Of a DNA stretch of 64,000 nucleotides, positions 1-12,318 are shown one piece after another; positions within the stretch are counted from its first letter, which is position 1; each line of letters starts with the position of its first letter. The translations under genes were made by a program, and so were the position numbers. Origin of the DNA: an uncultured Magnetospirillum sp. (lineage in GTDB: Bacteria > Pseudomonadota > Alphaproteobacteria > Rhodospirillales > Magnetospirillaceae); contig NZ_CAINTR010000186.1 of the NCBI RefSeq assembly GCF_903853455.1, forward strand, positions 26,953 through 90,952. Direction: 5' to 3'. A model generated the notes under the pieces. That model was given only the letters and a program-made list of their open reading frames with translations, was not told the origin of the DNA and made no database searches.

Positions 1-2
1 TT

Positions 3-410
3 TTCATTCTCATCGGGGAAACCAAAACCGACGTGAGCGTGGCGCCCCCCATGCCGGTGGTGATCGGCAATAAAGAGGAACTGGTCCGGTTGTTTCTGAA
101 CCTGATCGGCAACGCCATCAAATACCGCCGGATGGGCCACCGCCCGGAGATCCGCGTCAGTTGCCGGCAACACCACGATGACTGGCAATTCGCCGTGGCG
201 GATAACGGCATCGGCATCGACGCCGAATATTGCGACCGTATCTTCATGATTTTCCAACGCCTGCACGTCCGTGACCAATACGAGGGAACGGGCATCGGCC
301 TTGCCATCTGCAAGAAAATCGTCGAGGCCCACGGCGGCCGCATCTGGGTCGAATCGACGCCCGGCGAAGGCTCGACCTTCTATTTCACACTGCCCAAGGA
401 GGGGGCTTAA
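3..410 (+). CDS. Sensor histidine kinase, C-terminal part (5' end outside window)
   Basis: This is the ATP-binding (HATPase_c) end of a sensor histidine kinase. The reading frame is open to the left edge of the window, so the sensor and dimerisation parts lie upstream. Visible motifs are the N box ([10 protein letters not shown]), the G1 box (VADNGIGID) and the G2 region ([18 protein letters not shown]), ending in the usual [11 protein letters not shown]. The last 70 or so residues are nearly the same as those of the full-length kinase at 1768-4185, so the two are paralogs. Its stop overlaps by 4 bp the stop of the convergent TPR gene. The sensed signal cannot be told from this fragment. Confidence 0.9.
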   Translation, partial: FILIGETKTDVSVAPPMPVVIGNKEELVRLFLNLIGNAIKYRRMGHRPEIRVSCRQHHDDWQFAVADNGIGIDAEYCDRIFMIFQRLHVRDQYEGTGIGLAICKKIVEAHGGRIWVESTPGEGSTFYFTLPKEGA

Positions 411-1759
411 GGCCCCACCAATGCCCTCAGCGCCGCCGCCAGTTCCGCCACCGGCGTCTTGAAGTCGAAGGGATCGGGCTGACGGAACAGGCGCATGGTG
501 GGATACCACGGCGAGGTCGATGGCTCGTCCTGCCAGCGCCAGTCGGAGACATGGCGCAACAGCACCCAGACCGGCCGGCCCAGGGCTCCCGCCAGATGGG
601 CGGTGGAGGTGTCGATGGTGACGATCAGGTCGAGACGCTCCATCACCGCGGCGGTGTCGGCGAAGCTGGCGAGCGCCGGAGCGGCGTCGATCACCAGCCG
701 GTTGACCCCCAGCCGGGCGAGATCGGCGCTCCGTGGCCCCAGTTGCAGGCTGGTGACGGCGACGCGCGGGTCCTCCAGCAACGGTGTCAACTCCTCCAAC
801 GGCCATGACCGGTCGCGCGGCGTGGTCTTGCCGGCCCAGACCAGCCCCAGATTCAGCACCGCTCCGGGGAGCTTGGGCATGACCAGTTGCGGGCGGGGCG
901 GCGCGGTCAGATAGGGGATGGCGGCGGGGATGGCGGCGAAGCGAGTGTCCATGAGATGAGGCAGGCTGGCCATGGGCGCCCAGACGTCGTAGGCCGGCAC
1001 CGGCGCGCCCTTGGCCACCAGGGTGACCACCCCGGCCAGCCCGGCGAACAGCTCGGCCAGTTCGGGCAGGCATTCCAGCACGATGGCGGCGCCGCGCTCC
1101 GCCAGCAGGGGGACGTAGCGGGCGAATTGCAGGGCGTCGCCGAAGCCCTGCTCGCTGGTCAGCAGGATAGTCTTGCCGGCAATGGGGCCGCCGGCCCAGC
1201 GCTCGCCGGGAAAGGGGCGCGGAGGATTGCGCGCCAGCCCCAGCCGTGCCTCGTAGCCGGCGAAACCGCGCCGGTAGTCGCCCTGATACAGCCGGGTCAG
1301 GGCAAGGTCCCACTGCACCTCGGCATTGTCCGGCTGAGCCGCCGCGACCTGCTCCAGCAGGGCGGCGGCTTCCTCCATGCGGCGGCGATCCCGTAGCACC
1401 AGGGCGAAATTGTAGATGAAGCTGAGGGTGTCGGGCGCCAGGGAGACCGCCTGGGCCAGCGCCTCCTCCGCCTCGGCCAGCCGGCCGAGGTCGCGCAGCG
1501 CGTTGCCCAGATTGGACAGGGTGCCGGCCTGATCGGGCTCCAGGGCCAGGGACCGGCGATAGCACGGCACCGCCGCCTCGGGCTTGCCCCGGCGCCGCAG
1601 CACCGCGCCGAGATTGGCGTGGGCGGAGGCCAAGGACGGCAGCAACTGGGCGGCGTGGGCAAACCCGCGCTCGGCGTCTTCCAGCCGCCCGCCCTGCCAG
1701 GCCTGGGCGGCCATGGCGAAGGCCTGCCGCGCTTCGGCCTCGGAATCGACAACGGACAT
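407..1759 (-). CDS. TPR-repeat protein with glycosyltransferase-like C-terminal domain
   Basis: 450 aa. The N-terminal half (about residues 10-170) is a run of tetratricopeptide repeats with the typical A-x-LG-x-x-x-A-x-x-x-Y/F pattern ([20 protein letters not shown], then [20 protein letters not shown]). The C-terminal half (about 190-445) has the features of the heptosyltransferase/GT9-like domain that often follows TPRs in alphaproteobacteria: an [17 protein letters not shown] segment, [15 protein letters not shown], and a [22 protein letters not shown] donor-site motif. A role in glycosylating a protein or surface polymer is inferred; the acceptor is unknown. It is convergent with the truncated kinase and lies just downstream of the second kinase on the same strand. 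Confidence 0.8.
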   Translation of the reverse strand: MSVVDSEAEARQAFAMAAQAWQGGRLEDAERGFAHAAQLLPSLASAHANLGAVLRRRGKPEAAVPCYRRSLALEPDQAGTLSNLGNALRDLGRLAEAEEALAQAVSLAPDTLSFIYNFALVLRDRRRMEEAAALLEQVAAAQPDNAEVQWDLALTRLYQGDYRRGFAGYEARLGLARNPPRPFPGERWAGGPIAGKTILLTSEQGFGDALQFARYVPLLAERGAAIVLECLPELAELFAGLAGVVTLVAKGAPVPAYDVWAPMASLPHLMDTRFAAIPAAIPYLTAPPRPQLVMPKLPGAVLNLGLVWAGKTTPRDRSWPLEELTPLLEDPRVAVTSLQLGPRSADLARLGVNRLVIDAAPALASFADTAAVMERLDLIVTIDTSTAHLAGALGRPVWVLLRHVSDWRWQDEPSTSPWYPTMRLFRQPDPFDFKTPVAELAAALRALVGP

Positions 1760-1767
1760 GGGGCTCC

Positions 1768-4185
1768 CTAATTGGCCAGGGTGAACGAGAAGGTGGAGCC
1801 CTCGCCGGGAGCCGCCTCCACCCAGATCCGGCCGCCGTGGCGCTCGACGATTTTCTTGCAGATGGACAGGCCGATGCCGGTGCCATCGTATTTCTCGCGA
1901 GTGTGCAGGCGATGGAAGATTTTGAAAATACGGTCGTAGTAGGGGGCGTCAATGCCGATCCCGTTGTCGGCGACGGAAAATTGCCAGTCCTCGCCCCGCC
2001 GCTCGGCGGTGACCCGGATCACCGGCGGCCGCGACGGCGCGCGGAACTTCACCGCGTTGCTGATCAGGTTCTGCAGCAGCAGGAAGACCTCGGTGCCGTT
2101 GCACACCACGACGGGCAGAGGCTCCGGGATCTCCAGGATGGCTCCGGCCTCCTCGATCGCCGGCGCCAACGCCGTCAGGACATCGGCCATGATGGCGTTG
2201 GTGGAGGTCGCCGCCGGCGACTCGGCGACGCGGCCGACGCGGGAAAATTCCAGCAGGTCCTGAACCAGGCGGTCCATGCGGACGGCGCCCTCCTTGGCGA
2301 AGGCGATGAATTCGTGGCCGTCCTTCCCCAGGCGGTCGCCGTAACGCCGCTCCAGCAGGGCCATGTAGCTGCTGACCATGCGCAGCGGCTCGCGCAGGTC
2401 GTGGGAGGCCACATAGGCGAACTGCTCCAGGTCGGCGTTGGAACGCTCCAGCGCCTCGGTCCGTTCGGTCAGCGCCCGTTCGGCCTGCTTGCGTCCGGAA
2501 ATGTCGCGCACCACCACCAGGATCGTGTCCTCTTCGGCGCCGGTGGGCGCGCGCCGCATGCCGACCTCGACCCAGAACAGGCGTCCGTCCTTGGCCCGCG
2601 CCCGCCATTCGAACAATTGCGGCTCGCCCGCCACCGCTTTGTCGAGCCAGATCCCGCCGGTCGCCGCGTCATAGGGCGCAACCCCCTCGCCCAGGTGACC
2701 GGCGGGTAGGCCGATCACCTCGGACGGATCGTCGAAGCCGTACATCTCGGTCATCCGCCGGTTGACCGCCAGGACGGCGCGGGTGTGGATATCGTAGATG
2801 AAGATGGCGTCGTCGATGTTGTCGAAGATGGCGCGGAAGCGGGCCTCGCTGGCGGCCTGCGCCGCCTCCGCCGCCTTGGCGGCGGACATGTCGGTAATGG
2901 TGCCGATATGGCCGCGAACCTGGCCGGATTCGTCGTGCCGGGGGCTCGCCTGCCCCAGGACCCAGGTGATCCGGCCGTCTGGCCCGGTCATGCGGAATTC
3001 CGCCTGGAACGGTCGGCCGTGACGGGCCGCCTCGGCCCAGAGGTCGAGGATGCGGGCGCGATCCTCCAGAACGACCCCATCCGACCATGCCGTCCCCAAG
3101 ACGGCGGCGGCGGGGCGGCCGGTGATGGCCGACCAGCGCGCGTTGACGAAGATACATATGCCGGCGACATCGGTCTCGAACACCCCCACCGGGGTCAGGC
3201 TGACCAATTCGCGGTAATGCCGTTCGCTGACCTTCAGGGCGTCCAGGGTGGTGACCAGTTCGCGGGTGCGGCTGCGCACCTTCCGCCGCAGCCCCCAGCT
3301 CCAGATGCCGAGAAGCAGTCCTCCGCCGGCCGCCGCCGCCAAGCCCCAGATGGCGGCTTCAAGGGCGTGCTGGTCGTGTTGCGACAGGGACGAGCCCAGC
3401 CATTCGGTCTCGATCCGCCGCCGCTCTTCCGGGGTGATGCGGGCAAAGCCGTCCTCGATCAGGCGGAACATCGCCCGGTCGCCCTTGCGGACCGCCCAAT
3501 GGAACTGGCCGGAATACAGCGGCGCGGTATGGCGGAACTCGGTCTCCAACGACTTCTTGTACAAGAAGTAGGAGGCCGGCGGCTGATCGACGCAGAAGAT
3601 GCGGATATCCTGCTTGCCGGCGGCGTCGATCATGGAATCGTAGCTGGGATAGCGCTTCAGGCTGCGGATGGCGCGGGCCTCCAGCCATTCGATGCAGGCG
3701 TCGCCGTCCTTCACCCCGATGGTGAAGCCGCGCAGCGTGTCGGCGTCCGAAACCCCCGAGATGCTTTTGTGGAAGTAGATGGGGACGTCGATGGTCGCAT
3801 AGGGCGCCGAGAAGTCGTAGACGCTCTCGCGGTCGGGCGTCTCGAACAGGGTGTCGATGGCGTCGGCCCCGCCGGCGGCCATGACGCCTTGGGCCTTGGC
3901 CCAATCCATGGCCAGCAGGACGACCGGGATGCCGGTCTTCCGGCTCCACAGCTCCCACATGTCCTTCAGGATGCCGTGCAGGGCGCCGTCGCCGGTCCGG
4001 AAGATGTAGGGCGGGTAATTGTCGTCGATCACCACCGTGACCGAGGTGGGAGAAAGAGAAGTGGCAGGCTCGGCGTCGGCAAGGGGAGTCGCCAAGGCCG
4101 ACAGGAGGAACAGGCATGCCGCCGCGAGGCAACGGCACATGGCCGAAATGCCCGAACGTCTTCCCGCCAAGGTCCCTGCCCTCAT
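1768..4185 (-). CDS. Periplasmic-binding-domain, two-PAS sensor histidine kinase
   Basis: 805 aa hybrid-input kinase. In order: signal peptide/first membrane segment (about 15-40), a family 3 solute-binding domain (about 48-265, [28 protein letters not shown] at its start, here cut for length), a transmembrane segment (about 278-298), two PAS/PAC domains (about 320-440 and 450-570), a coiled stretch, a HisKA domain with the phospho-acceptor in [15 protein letters not shown], and HATPase_c ([21 protein letters not shown]). It should bind a small amino-acid-like ligand in the periplasm and phosphorylate an unidentified regulator; no receiver domain or regulator gene adjoins it. An internal start at 4140 would give a more usual signal peptide; neither start has a good ribosome site. 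Confidence 0.88.
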   Translation of the reverse strand: MRAGTLAGRRSGISAMCRCLAAACLFLLSALATPLADAEPATSLSPTSVTVVIDDNYPPYIFRTGDGALHGILKDMWELWSRKTGIPVVLLAMDWAKAQGVMAAGGADAIDTLFETPDRESVYDFSAPYATIDVPIYFHKSISGVSDADTLRGFTIGVKDGDACIEWLEARAIRSLKRYPSYDSMIDAAGKQDIRIFCVDQPPASYFLYKKSLETEFRHTAPLYSGQFHWAVRKGDRAMFRLIEDGFARITPEERRRIETEWLGSSLSQHDQHALEAAIWGLAAAAGGGLLLGIWSWGLRRKVRSRTRELVTTLDALKVSERHYRELVSLTPVGVFETDVAGICIFVNARWSAITGRPAAAVLGTAWSDGVVLEDRARILDLWAEAARHGRPFQAEFRMTGPDGRITWVLGQASPRHDESGQVRGHIGTITDMSAAKAAEAAQAASEARFRAIFDNIDDAIFIYDIHTRAVLAVNRRMTEMYGFDDPSEVIGLPAGHLGEGVAPYDAATGGIWLDKAVAGEPQLFEWRARAKDGRLFWVEVGMRRAPTGAEEDTILVVVRDISGRKQAERALTERTEALERSNADLEQFAYVASHDLREPLRMVSSYMALLERRYGDRLGKDGHEFIAFAKEGAVRMDRLVQDLLEFSRVGRVAESPAATSTNAIMADVLTALAPAIEEAGAILEIPEPLPVVVCNGTEVFLLLQNLISNAVKFRAPSRPPVIRVTAERRGEDWQFSVADNGIGIDAPYYDRIFKIFHRLHTREKYDGTGIGLSICKKIVERHGGRIWVEAAPGEGSTFSFTLAN

Positions 4186-4306
4186 GGCGAACCGCTATAT
4201 CTGTCGAAATGCCCCTTACGATACGCCGGCGAGCCTCGCCCGGCAATACGGGCGGGGCGATGATTTGCAATGAATTGTTACGGAGACGGCAAGGGCGAAA
4301 CCACCG

Positions 4307-4726
4307 TTAGCTGGTGGGTGGTTCGACCTGACGCGCCAGCACCTCGTCCAGGCAGGCGCGTTCGCTGACGCTGGTCCCGCCGGGGCTGCGCACGGCGAAA
4401 TGGGCCACGACGCGGCTGTCGCCCTCGTCGTAGAGGAACAGGTCCAAGGTGCAGGCGTGGACGCGATACTGCCAGATCTCGGCCGGCGGGTCGCGGCGGC
4501 GGAAGCTGGGCGCTCCCAACTCGCTTTCCGCCTGGGCGGCGGTCAGCCCCTTCAGCGCCTCCGGCACCAGCCGGCCGGTGCGCGACGGCAGCGTCGCCGT
4601 CTCGGCGCGCGGCGACGTGGCGTTCGGCGACGCGGTCACTACCGGGCCGCCGCCGGTCTGGGAACCGCTGCCGCAGGCGGCGACCAGCGTCAGCGACGCC
4701 ATCATCAGGAGGTGGGTGCTTTTCAT
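4307..4726 (-). CDS. Small predicted lipoprotein
   Basis: 139 aa from the ATG at 4726, chosen because it begins directly with a lipoprotein signal ([19 protein letters not shown], lipobox VAAC at about residues 14-18); a longer upstream extension would bury the signal. The mature part has a Ser/Thr/Pro-rich linker and then a compact domain with [21 protein letters not shown] and WQYR, which resembles the small SmpA/BamE-type or DUF fold found in outer-membrane lipoproteins; this similarity is only suggestive. It contains two further cysteines ([20 protein letters not shown]) that could form a disulfide. It sits 8 bp after the EI24 membrane-protein gene and is probably co-transcribed with it. 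Confidence 0.75.
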   Translation of the reverse strand: MKSTHLLMMASLTLVAACGSGSQTGGGPVVTASPNATSPRAETATLPSRTGRLVPEALKGLTAAQAESELGAPSFRRRDPPAEIWQYRVHACTLDLFLYDEGDSRVVAHFAVRSPGGTSVSERACLDEVLARQVEPPTS

Positions 4727-4733
4727 GGCGCCA

Positions 4734-5414
4734 TCATAGCCGCGCCGGAGCCGGCCGCAACCCCTGGACCACATGGACCATGAAGGCGGTGGCGATCACC
4801 GGCGCCGCCAGATTGAGCAGGGGAATCTGGAACAGCAGGTTGATCACCGCGCCGCACAGCCACAGCCGCCCCAGATTGTTGCGGTAAAGCAGGCGGGCCG
4901 GCTCCGCCTCCAGCCGGCGACAGGCCACCAGCTCGAAATACTCCCGCCCCAGCAGGTAGCCGTTGACGGCGTAGTTCAGCACCACCCCCAACCCCACGAA
5001 CAACAGCGCCAGATAGAGCGGCGCCGCCGCCAGGGTGACCAGCACCATCACCAGCAGGAAGCGGGTCGAACCCAGCAGGATCTCGCCCCAGCCGGCCACC
5101 CGCGCCGGCCCGAGAGTGGGGTAGTGGCGGGCCTCCACCCCGGCGGCGACGTCGTCGAGGAAGAAGCTCATGACGAAGGTGGCCAGCGCCGAGAAGAACA
5201 GCAACGGCACCAGCAGCGCCGCCACCCCCAGCGCCGCCCCGGCGCCGGCATCGGCCCAGCCGTTGGCGAAGAAATGGGTGCTCCTCACCACCACCGAGGC
5301 GACCGCCGCCAGACCGATCCAGCAGCCCAGCGCCACCAGGACGCCGATCGTCAGCACCCGGCGCAGGCGCGGGTCGCTCAGTTGGGCGAAGGCCTTGATC
5401 AGAGCGGACAACAT
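4734..5414 (-). CDS. EI24 / CysZ-like integral membrane protein
   Basis: 226 aa with about five to six hydrophobic segments (about 20-42, 58-88, 118-150, 185-215). The segment [17 protein letters not shown] followed by long hydrophobic helices and a conserved [34 protein letters not shown] tail (shortened here) is the pattern of the EI24/CysZ family. CysZ proteins are associated with sulfate uptake, but no cysteine-pathway gene is nearby, so the substrate is left open. Upstream of a lipoprotein gene on the same strand and divergent from the PfkB kinase gene. Confidence 0.75.
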   Translation of the reverse strand: MLSALIKAFAQLSDPRLRRVLTIGVLVALGCWIGLAAVASVVVRSTHFFANGWADAGAGAALGVAALLVPLLFFSALATFVMSFFLDDVAAGVEARHYPTLGPARVAGWGEILLGSTRFLLVMVLVTLAAAPLYLALLFVGLGVVLNYAVNGYLLGREYFELVACRRLEAEPARLLYRNNLGRLWLCGAVINLLFQIPLLNLAAPVIATAFMVHVVQGLRPAPARL

Positions 5415-5497
5415 GAGGGATAGGCTCCAAGGCCATGAAAACCGCCCGATTCAAGCATGGCATGCGCGGCCGGCCAAGGGGGTTGCAGCGGTTTTTG

Positions 5498-5525
5498 TTG
5501 TTTATGGCGGTTTGGGCGGTATACT
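5498..5525 (+). promoter_or_regulatory. Possible sigma-70-type promoter for the PfkB kinase gene
   Basis: TTGTTT at 5498-5503 and TATACT at 5520-5525 are separated by 16 bp, about 90 bp before the ATG at 5617. The -10 box is good and the -35 box moderate. This is by eye only. Confidence 0.35.
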
Positions 5526-5616
5526 GCGCCGCAAAATAGCTCCCCGGGCCGCGAGAATCGCCCCGGGGCGGCTCGACTTGTTTTCGGGCCAGACTTGCGA
5601 AAGGCTGCTTAAGACC

Positions 5617-6630
5617 ATGGCTGACAACAGCACCCACGTCGCCGGCATCGGCAACGCGATCGTCGATGTGCTTGTGCATGCCGACGACCTCCTGCTGCAC
5701 AAGCTCGGGCTGACCAAGGGGGTCATGACCCTGATCGACGCGGCGCAGGCCGAGGCCATCTACGCCCAGCTGCCGCCCGGCATCGAGTGTTCCGGCGGCT
5801 CCGCCGCCAACACCATCGTCGGCATCGCCGCCCTGGGCGGCCGTACCGCCTATATGGGCAAGGTCAAGGACGACCAGTTGGGGCAGGTGTTCCGCCACGA
5901 CATCCGCAATTCCGGCGTCGCCTTCGACACCCAGCCCGCCGCCGCCGGCCCGTCCACCGCGCGCTGCTTCGTGCTGGTGACCCCCGATGCCCAGCGCACC
6001 ATGCTGACCTATCTCGGCGCCTGCGTCGATTTCGGGCCGCAGGACGTGGACGCGGCGGTGGTCGCCAAGGCCGCCGTGACCTATCTCGAAGGCTACCTCT
6101 ACGACCCGCCCCAGGCCAAGGAGGCCTTCGTCCAGGCCGCCGCCACCGCCCACGAGGCCGGCAAGCTGGTGTCGCTGTCGCTGTCCGATCCGTTCTGCGT
6201 CGATCGTCACCGCGCCGCCTTCCTCGACCTGGTCTCGGGCCATGTGGACATCCTGTTCGCCAACGAAGCCGAGCTGTGCTCGCTCTACCAGACCGAGTCG
6301 TTCGACGACGCCGTCCGAAGCGTGCGCGGCCACTGCCGCGTCGCCGCCGTGACGCGCGGCGCCCTGGGCTCGGTGGTCGCCACCGACGAGGACATCTTCG
6401 TGGTCGGCGCCGACGCGGTCGAGGCGGTGGTCGACACCACCGGCGCCGGCGACCTCTATGCCGCCGGCTTCCTGTTCGGCTTCACCCAAGGTCGCGACCT
6501 TGCCACCTGTGCCATGCTGGGCGGCATCGCCGCCGGCGAAATCATCTCCCACTTCGGAGCCCGCCCCGAGCGTCCGCTCAAGGATTTGGCGCGTGCCAAA
6601 TTGGGCTCCCACATCATTGAGACTGTCTGA
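5617..6630 (+). CDS. PfkB-family carbohydrate kinase (adenosine kinase-like)
   Basis: 337 aa from the ATG at 5617; the frame stays open upstream but without family similarity. Family features: N-terminal [15 protein letters not shown], the substrate-site [16 protein letters not shown] (about 55-70), the central [14 protein letters not shown] in the middle, and the PfkB signature near the C-terminus [16 protein letters not shown], where the Asp of GAGD is the catalytic base. This layout is that of the bacterial adenosine/ribokinase group that phosphorylates a sugar or nucleoside with ATP. The substrate is not decided by the sequence. Only 4 bp separate it from typA, so the two are likely one transcript. 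Confidence 0.85.
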   Translation: MADNSTHVAGIGNAIVDVLVHADDLLLHKLGLTKGVMTLIDAAQAEAIYAQLPPGIECSGGSAANTIVGIAALGGRTAYMGKVKDDQLGQVFRHDIRNSGVAFDTQPAAAGPSTARCFVLVTPDAQRTMLTYLGACVDFGPQDVDAAVVAKAAVTYLEGYLYDPPQAKEAFVQAAATAHEAGKLVSLSLSDPFCVDRHRAAFLDLVSGHVDILFANEAELCSLYQTESFDDAVRSVRGHCRVAAVTRGALGSVVATDEDIFVVGADAVEAVVDTTGAGDLYAAGFLFGFTQGRDLATCAMLGGIAAGEIISHFGARPERPLKDLARAKLGSHIIETV

Positions 6631-6634
6631 GATT

Positions 6635-8455
<1,821 letters not shown>

Positions 8456-8464
8456 ACGCTTGTC

Positions 8465-8570
8465 TCGTCACCCCCGCGAAAGCGGGGGGCCATGTTGGGG
8501 CGATTCTCCCGCGCCACAACACGATATGGATTGCTGATGCATGGATTCCCGCTTTCGCGGGAATGACGAA
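8465..8570 (+). repeat. Composite two-hairpin palindromic repeat (REP/BIME-like), copy 1
   Basis: Two different palindromes point towards each other: CCCCCGC-GAAA-GCGGGGG (8471-8488) and ATTCCCGC-TTTC-GCGGGAAT (8545-8564), each flanked by GTCA/TGAC outside and CATGG inside. The same pair in inverted order occurs at 19531-19635, and a solo hybrid palindrome at 48146-48171. All are intergenic, as expected for REP-type elements. Confidence 0.8.
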
Positions 8571-8583
8571 AGCAGACTGTTGG

Positions 8584-8615
8584 GGCGCTTCCGTGTCATG
8601 CGGAAGCGCCCTTTT
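8584..8615 (+). terminator. Rho-independent terminator after typA
   Basis: A perfect 10-bp stem GGCGCTTCCG / CGGAAGCGCC with a 7-nt loop is followed by CTTTT. It lies 130 bp after typA. From here to the chemoreceptor start (8616-8810) I see no gene and no convincing promoter. Confidence 0.8.
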
Positions 8616-8810
8616 CGTGTCCGTCATCGCCGGGTCTCGTCGCGAGCCCATGCCCTCGTGGGAAGCGAAAAGGCTTCCTATTCATGACCCGTTCACGGCC
8701 AACGCCAAACCCATTGGCGCGCATACGCTATATGGGGCTATGTGCATTTACACAGTTCCGGTTCATTGGTATGGCTCTTCCGTGACAGGTGGGAAATGAG
8801 GGGGCGATTC

Positions 8811-10388
8811 ATGGCCGACGACGATCTTCTGGAAAAACGCCTGGCGGTTCTGTCGATCGTTCAGGCGGACAAGGAGTTGTTGCGCGCCTTCCGGCCGACC
8901 CTGGACGCCTGCCTGGATCAGATCCTCACCGATTTCTACCGCCACATCCGCTCGTTCCCCGAGCTTGAGCGCCATTTCCCCGACGAGGCCACGGTCGCCC
9001 GGGCCAAGGCCGCCCAGAAGGTCCATTGGCAGCGGCTGTTCTCCGGTCAGTTCGACGTGGACTACATGCATTCGGTGCGGGCGGTGGGACGCATGCACAG
9101 CCGCATCGGGCTGGAGCCCCACTGGTATATCGGCGGCTACGCCATCGTACTGGGCCGGCTGCTGGGCGTCGCCACCACGGCCAACACCGCCTGGCTGCTC
9201 ACGACGAAGGTGAAGGACGGGCTGGGGCAGGTGCTGTCGGTGCTGACCCGCACCGTCCTGCTCGACATCGACCTCGCCGTGTCGGTCTACCTGGAGGAAC
9301 AGCGCAAGGAAGCCGAGCTGGAGCAACGGCGCCGCGAGGAGGTCATCGTCGCCGAGTTGACCGAGATCGTCGGGGCGGCCAGCCAGGGCGATCTCGACCA
9401 GCGCATCCAACTGGCCGGCAAGGATGGCTTCTTCCTCGACCTGTGCCGCTCGGTCAACGCCCTGGTGGAGAATACCGGCCTGACCTTGGCCGACGTGGCC
9501 CGCGCGCTGGGCGCGGTGGCCCATGGCGACCTCGGCACTCGGATCGACGCCGAGTATCACGGCGTGTTCGGCCAATTGAAGGACGACGTCAACGCCACGG
9601 CCGAGCAACTGACCCAGGTGGTCACCGGCATTCACGCCGCCACCAAGGAAATCGCCGCCGCCGCCGGCGAGGTCGCCGCCGGCAGCCACGACCTGTCCGA
9701 GCGTTCCGAGGATCAGGCCAGCAGCCTGCAACAGACCTCCGCCGCCCTCACCGAACTGGCCGCCACCGTGCGCAAGAACGCGGCCAGCGCCAACCAGGCC
9801 AACCAGTTGGCGGCGGGCGCCCGCGAAATCGCCGCCGGGGGCTGCGCCGTGGTCGGCGACGCCATCACCGCCATGGGCCGCATCGAGGCCTCGTCCCAGA
9901 AGATCGGCGACATCGTCGGCATGATCGACGAGATCGCCTTCCAGACCAATCTGCTGGCGCTGAACGCCGCCGTCGAGGCGGCGCGGGCCGGCGATGCCGG
10001 CCGGGGCTTCGCCGTGGTCGCCCAGGAGGTGCGCAATCTGGCCCAGCGCTCGGCCCAGGCCTCCAAGGAGATCCGCCACCTGATCGCCGACAGTTCGGCC
10101 CAGGTGCAGGCCGGCGCCGAACTGGTCAAGGGCACCGGAACCACCCTGGACGAGATCGTCGGCTCGGTGCGTCAGGTCGCCGACATCGTCGCCGAAATCG
10201 CGGTGGCCAGCCGCGAGCAGTCCAGCGGCATCGAGCAGGTGACCGGCGCCGTCACCCGCATCGACGAAACCACCCAGCAGAATGCCGCCCTGGTGGAGCA
10301 AAGCTCCGCCGCCGCCACCTCCCTGGAAGACCAGTCCCAGCGACTGGCCGAACTGGTCGGGTTCTTCAAGCTGAAGACGGGACGGTAG
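8811..10388 (+). CDS. Soluble globin-coupled methyl-accepting chemotaxis protein (HemAT-like oxygen sensor)
   Basis: 525 aa from the ATG at 8811, preceded by GAGGGGG at good spacing; an upstream in-frame ATG at 8796 is possible. The N-terminal 155 residues are a protoglobin sensor domain; the proximal haem histidine is probably that of [18 protein letters not shown]. No transmembrane segment is visible, so it is a cytoplasmic receptor. A HAMP-like linker (about 185-270) leads to the signalling coiled coil with the hairpin tip [21 protein letters not shown]. It should bind O2 through haem and signal to CheA-CheW (aerotaxis or energy taxis), fitting an oxygen-avoiding nitrogen fixer. Its 3' end overlaps the convergent nagB by 23 bp. 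Confidence 0.9.
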   Translation: MADDDLLEKRLAVLSIVQADKELLRAFRPTLDACLDQILTDFYRHIRSFPELERHFPDEATVARAKAAQKVHWQRLFSGQFDVDYMHSVRAVGRMHSRIGLEPHWYIGGYAIVLGRLLGVATTANTAWLLTTKVKDGLGQVLSVLTRTVLLDIDLAVSVYLEEQRKEAELEQRRREEVIVAELTEIVGAASQGDLDQRIQLAGKDGFFLDLCRSVNALVENTGLTLADVARALGAVAHGDLGTRIDAEYHGVFGQLKDDVNATAEQLTQVVTGIHAATKEIAAAAGEVAAGSHDLSERSEDQASSLQQTSAALTELAATVRKNAASANQANQLAAGAREIAAGGCAVVGDAITAMGRIEASSQKIGDIVGMIDEIAFQTNLLALNAAVEAARAGDAGRGFAVVAQEVRNLAQRSAQASKEIRHLIADSSAQVQAGAELVKGTGTTLDEIVGSVRQVADIVAEIAVASREQSSGIEQVTGAVTRIDETTQQNAALVEQSSAAATSLEDQSQRLAELVGFFKLKTGR

Positions 10389-11172
10389 CGCTTTTCCCGA
10401 CGAGCTGCGCCCTGACCCCGGCCTCCGCTGCGTAGTCGTCGCGGTATCGCAGCTTCGCCGCCGCCGCCTCGTCCAGCAGCACCACCGCGTCGGCATGCAT
10501 CTGCAAGGCCGAGGCCGGCACCCGCGCGGTCAGCGGGCCTTCGATGAATTGGGCGACGATCTCCGCCTTGGCGGCACCGGTGGCCAGCAGCAGCACCAGC
10601 CGCGCGTCCAGGATGGTGCCAATTCCCATGGTGACGGCGGCGGTGGGCACCTCTCCGGGAAACGGAAAGCCGGGCCGGTTGACGGCGCGGGTCGAGGCGG
10701 TCAACGCCACCGGATGGGTGCGGCCGGACAAGCTGCTGCCCGGCTCGTTGAAGCCAATATGGCCGTTCATGCCGAGGCCGAGCAATTGCAGGTTGATGCC
10801 GCCGGCCTCGGCGATCTTGCGCTCATGGGCGGTGCAGTACGCGGTTACGTCGCCGGACGGGATGGCGTCCAGCAGATGGACCCGCGACGGCTCCAGATTG
10901 ACCCGGTCGATCAAAGCGTGGCGAAGGGCGCCGGTGCAACTGGCGGGGTGGTCCACCGGCAGGTCAACATATTCGTCGAGGCCGAACACGGTAAGGCCGG
11001 CAAAGTCCAGGCCCTCGCCATGACGCCGCACCAGATCCTGGTACAGTCCGCGCGGCGTCGCCCCAGCCGCCAGTCCCAGCACGGCGCGGGGATTGCGCGT
11101 GATCAGATCGGCGACCAGCGCGGCAGCGCGGCGGCTAACCGCCGGGGGATCGGCCTCGACCAGGATCAGCAT
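10366..11172 (-). CDS. nagB: Glucosamine-6-phosphate deaminase
   Basis: 268 aa, family length. Converts glucosamine-6-phosphate to fructose-6-phosphate and ammonia. Visible motifs: [16 protein letters not shown] (phosphate loop), [10 protein letters not shown] with the catalytic Asp, [16 protein letters not shown] with the catalytic His, and [21 protein letters not shown]. It is 5 bp downstream of mtnA on the same strand and probably shares its transcript. No nagA or transporter gene adjoins it, so whether it serves amino-sugar use or cell-wall recycling is not shown. Confidence 0.92.
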   Translation of the reverse strand: MLILVEADPPAVSRRAAALVADLITRNPRAVLGLAAGATPRGLYQDLVRRHGEGLDFAGLTVFGLDEYVDLPVDHPASCTGALRHALIDRVNLEPSRVHLLDAIPSGDVTAYCTAHERKIAEAGGINLQLLGLGMNGHIGFNEPGSSLSGRTHPVALTASTRAVNRPGFPFPGEVPTAAVTMGIGTILDARLVLLLATGAAKAEIVAQFIEGPLTARVPASALQMHADAVVLLDEAAAAKLRYRDDYAAEAGVRAQLVGKSATVPSSA

Positions 11173-11177
11173 GGGGG

Positions 11178-12266
11178 TTACGCCTTTTCGGGAAACAGCC
11201 CCTTCAGGCCTTCCGGGCTGGCGGCGCAGATGCCGCGTTCGGTGATCAGGCCGGTGACGAGGCGGGCCGGGGTGACGTCGAAGCCGTAATTCAGCGCCGC
11301 CGAGCCGTCGGGGATCACCTGGACCTCCACCACCTTGCCGTCGGGGCCCTTGCCGAAGATGTGGCTTTGCTCGCGGGCCGAGCGCTCCTCGATGGGGATC
11401 TCCTTGACCCCGTCGGCGACGGTCCAGTCGATGGTCGGGCTGGGCAGGCCCACATAGAACGGCACGGCGTTGTCCTTGGCGGCCAGCGCCTTGAGATAGG
11501 TGCCGATCTTGTTGCAGACGTCGCCGTCGCGGGTGGTGCGGTCGGTGCCGACGATGACGAGGTCCACCAGACCGTGCTGCATCAGATGACCGCCGGTGTT
11601 GTCGGCGATGACGGTATGGGGCACCCCGTGCCAGTTCAGCTCGCGCGCCGTCAGGCTGGCGCCCTGGTTGCGCGGCCTGGTCTCATCGACCCAGACATGG
11701 ACGGGAATGCCGGCGTCGAACGCCTTGTAGATGGGGGCGATGGCGGTGCCCCAATCCACCGTCGCCAGCCAGCCGGCATTGCAGTGGGTCAGCACGTTGA
11801 CAGGCTTGCCGGTGCGCTGATGGATTTCGGCGATGATCTTGGCGCCATGCTCGCCCAGGGCGGAATTGGCGGCGGCATCCTCGTCGCAGATCCCGGCGGC
11901 GCGGCCATAGGCGGCGGCGGCGCGCTCGGGCAGCGGCAGCGGCCGCAAGGTCGCGATCATCTCGTCCAGTGCCCATTTCAGGTTGATGGCGGTGGGCCTG
12001 GTGGCGTGCAGCACCTTGTAGGCGTGGTCGAGAGCGGCGTCGGAGGCGTCGGCGCGGGCGGCCAGGGCCATGCCGTAGGCGGCGGTGGCGCCGATCAGCG
12101 GCGCGCCCCGCACCCACATGTCGCGGATGGCGGTGGCGGCATCCTCCAGGCTCCGCAGCGTCACCGTCACGAATTCGTGCGGCAGGCGGGTCTGGTCGAT
12201 GATCTCGACCCCCACGCCGTCGGCGGCCAGCCAGATGGTGCGAAACGGGGTGCCGTTGATCTTCAT
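11178..12266 (-). CDS. mtnA: Methylthioribose-1-phosphate isomerase
   Basis: 362 aa. Isomerises 5-methylthioribose-1-phosphate to methylthioribulose-1-phosphate in salvage of the methylthioadenosine left by S-adenosylmethionine reactions. Family motifs: [36 protein letters not shown] with the catalytic Cys, [13 protein letters not shown], and [20 protein letters not shown] with the catalytic Asp. It differs from eIF2B-alpha homologs by keeping these residues. In Rhodospirillum rubrum MtnA feeds the unusual MTA-isoprenoid and DHAP shunts; the partner genes are not in this window. Likely co-transcribed with nagB. Confidence 0.93.
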   Translation of the reverse strand: MKINGTPFRTIWLAADGVGVEIIDQTRLPHEFVTVTLRSLEDAATAIRDMWVRGAPLIGATAAYGMALAARADASDAALDHAYKVLHATRPTAINLKWALDEMIATLRPLPLPERAAAAYGRAAGICDEDAAANSALGEHGAKIIAEIHQRTGKPVNVLTHCNAGWLATVDWGTAIAPIYKAFDAGIPVHVWVDETRPRNQGASLTARELNWHGVPHTVIADNTGGHLMQHGLVDLVIVGTDRTTRDGDVCNKIGTYLKALAAKDNAVPFYVGLPSPTIDWTVADGVKEIPIEERSAREQSHIFGKGPDGKVVEVQVIPDGSAALNYGFDVTPARLVTGLITERGICAASPEGLKGLFPEKA

Positions 12267-12318
12267 GCGCGCTCTCCAGGACGGGACGGCGCACTGTAAT
12301 GGAAGCGATTGCGAGTTT

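Noticed and set aside
8465..8570. CRISPR-like repeats in the palindromic elements
   Set aside because: Only two different palindromes with one spacer, no regular array and no cas gene.
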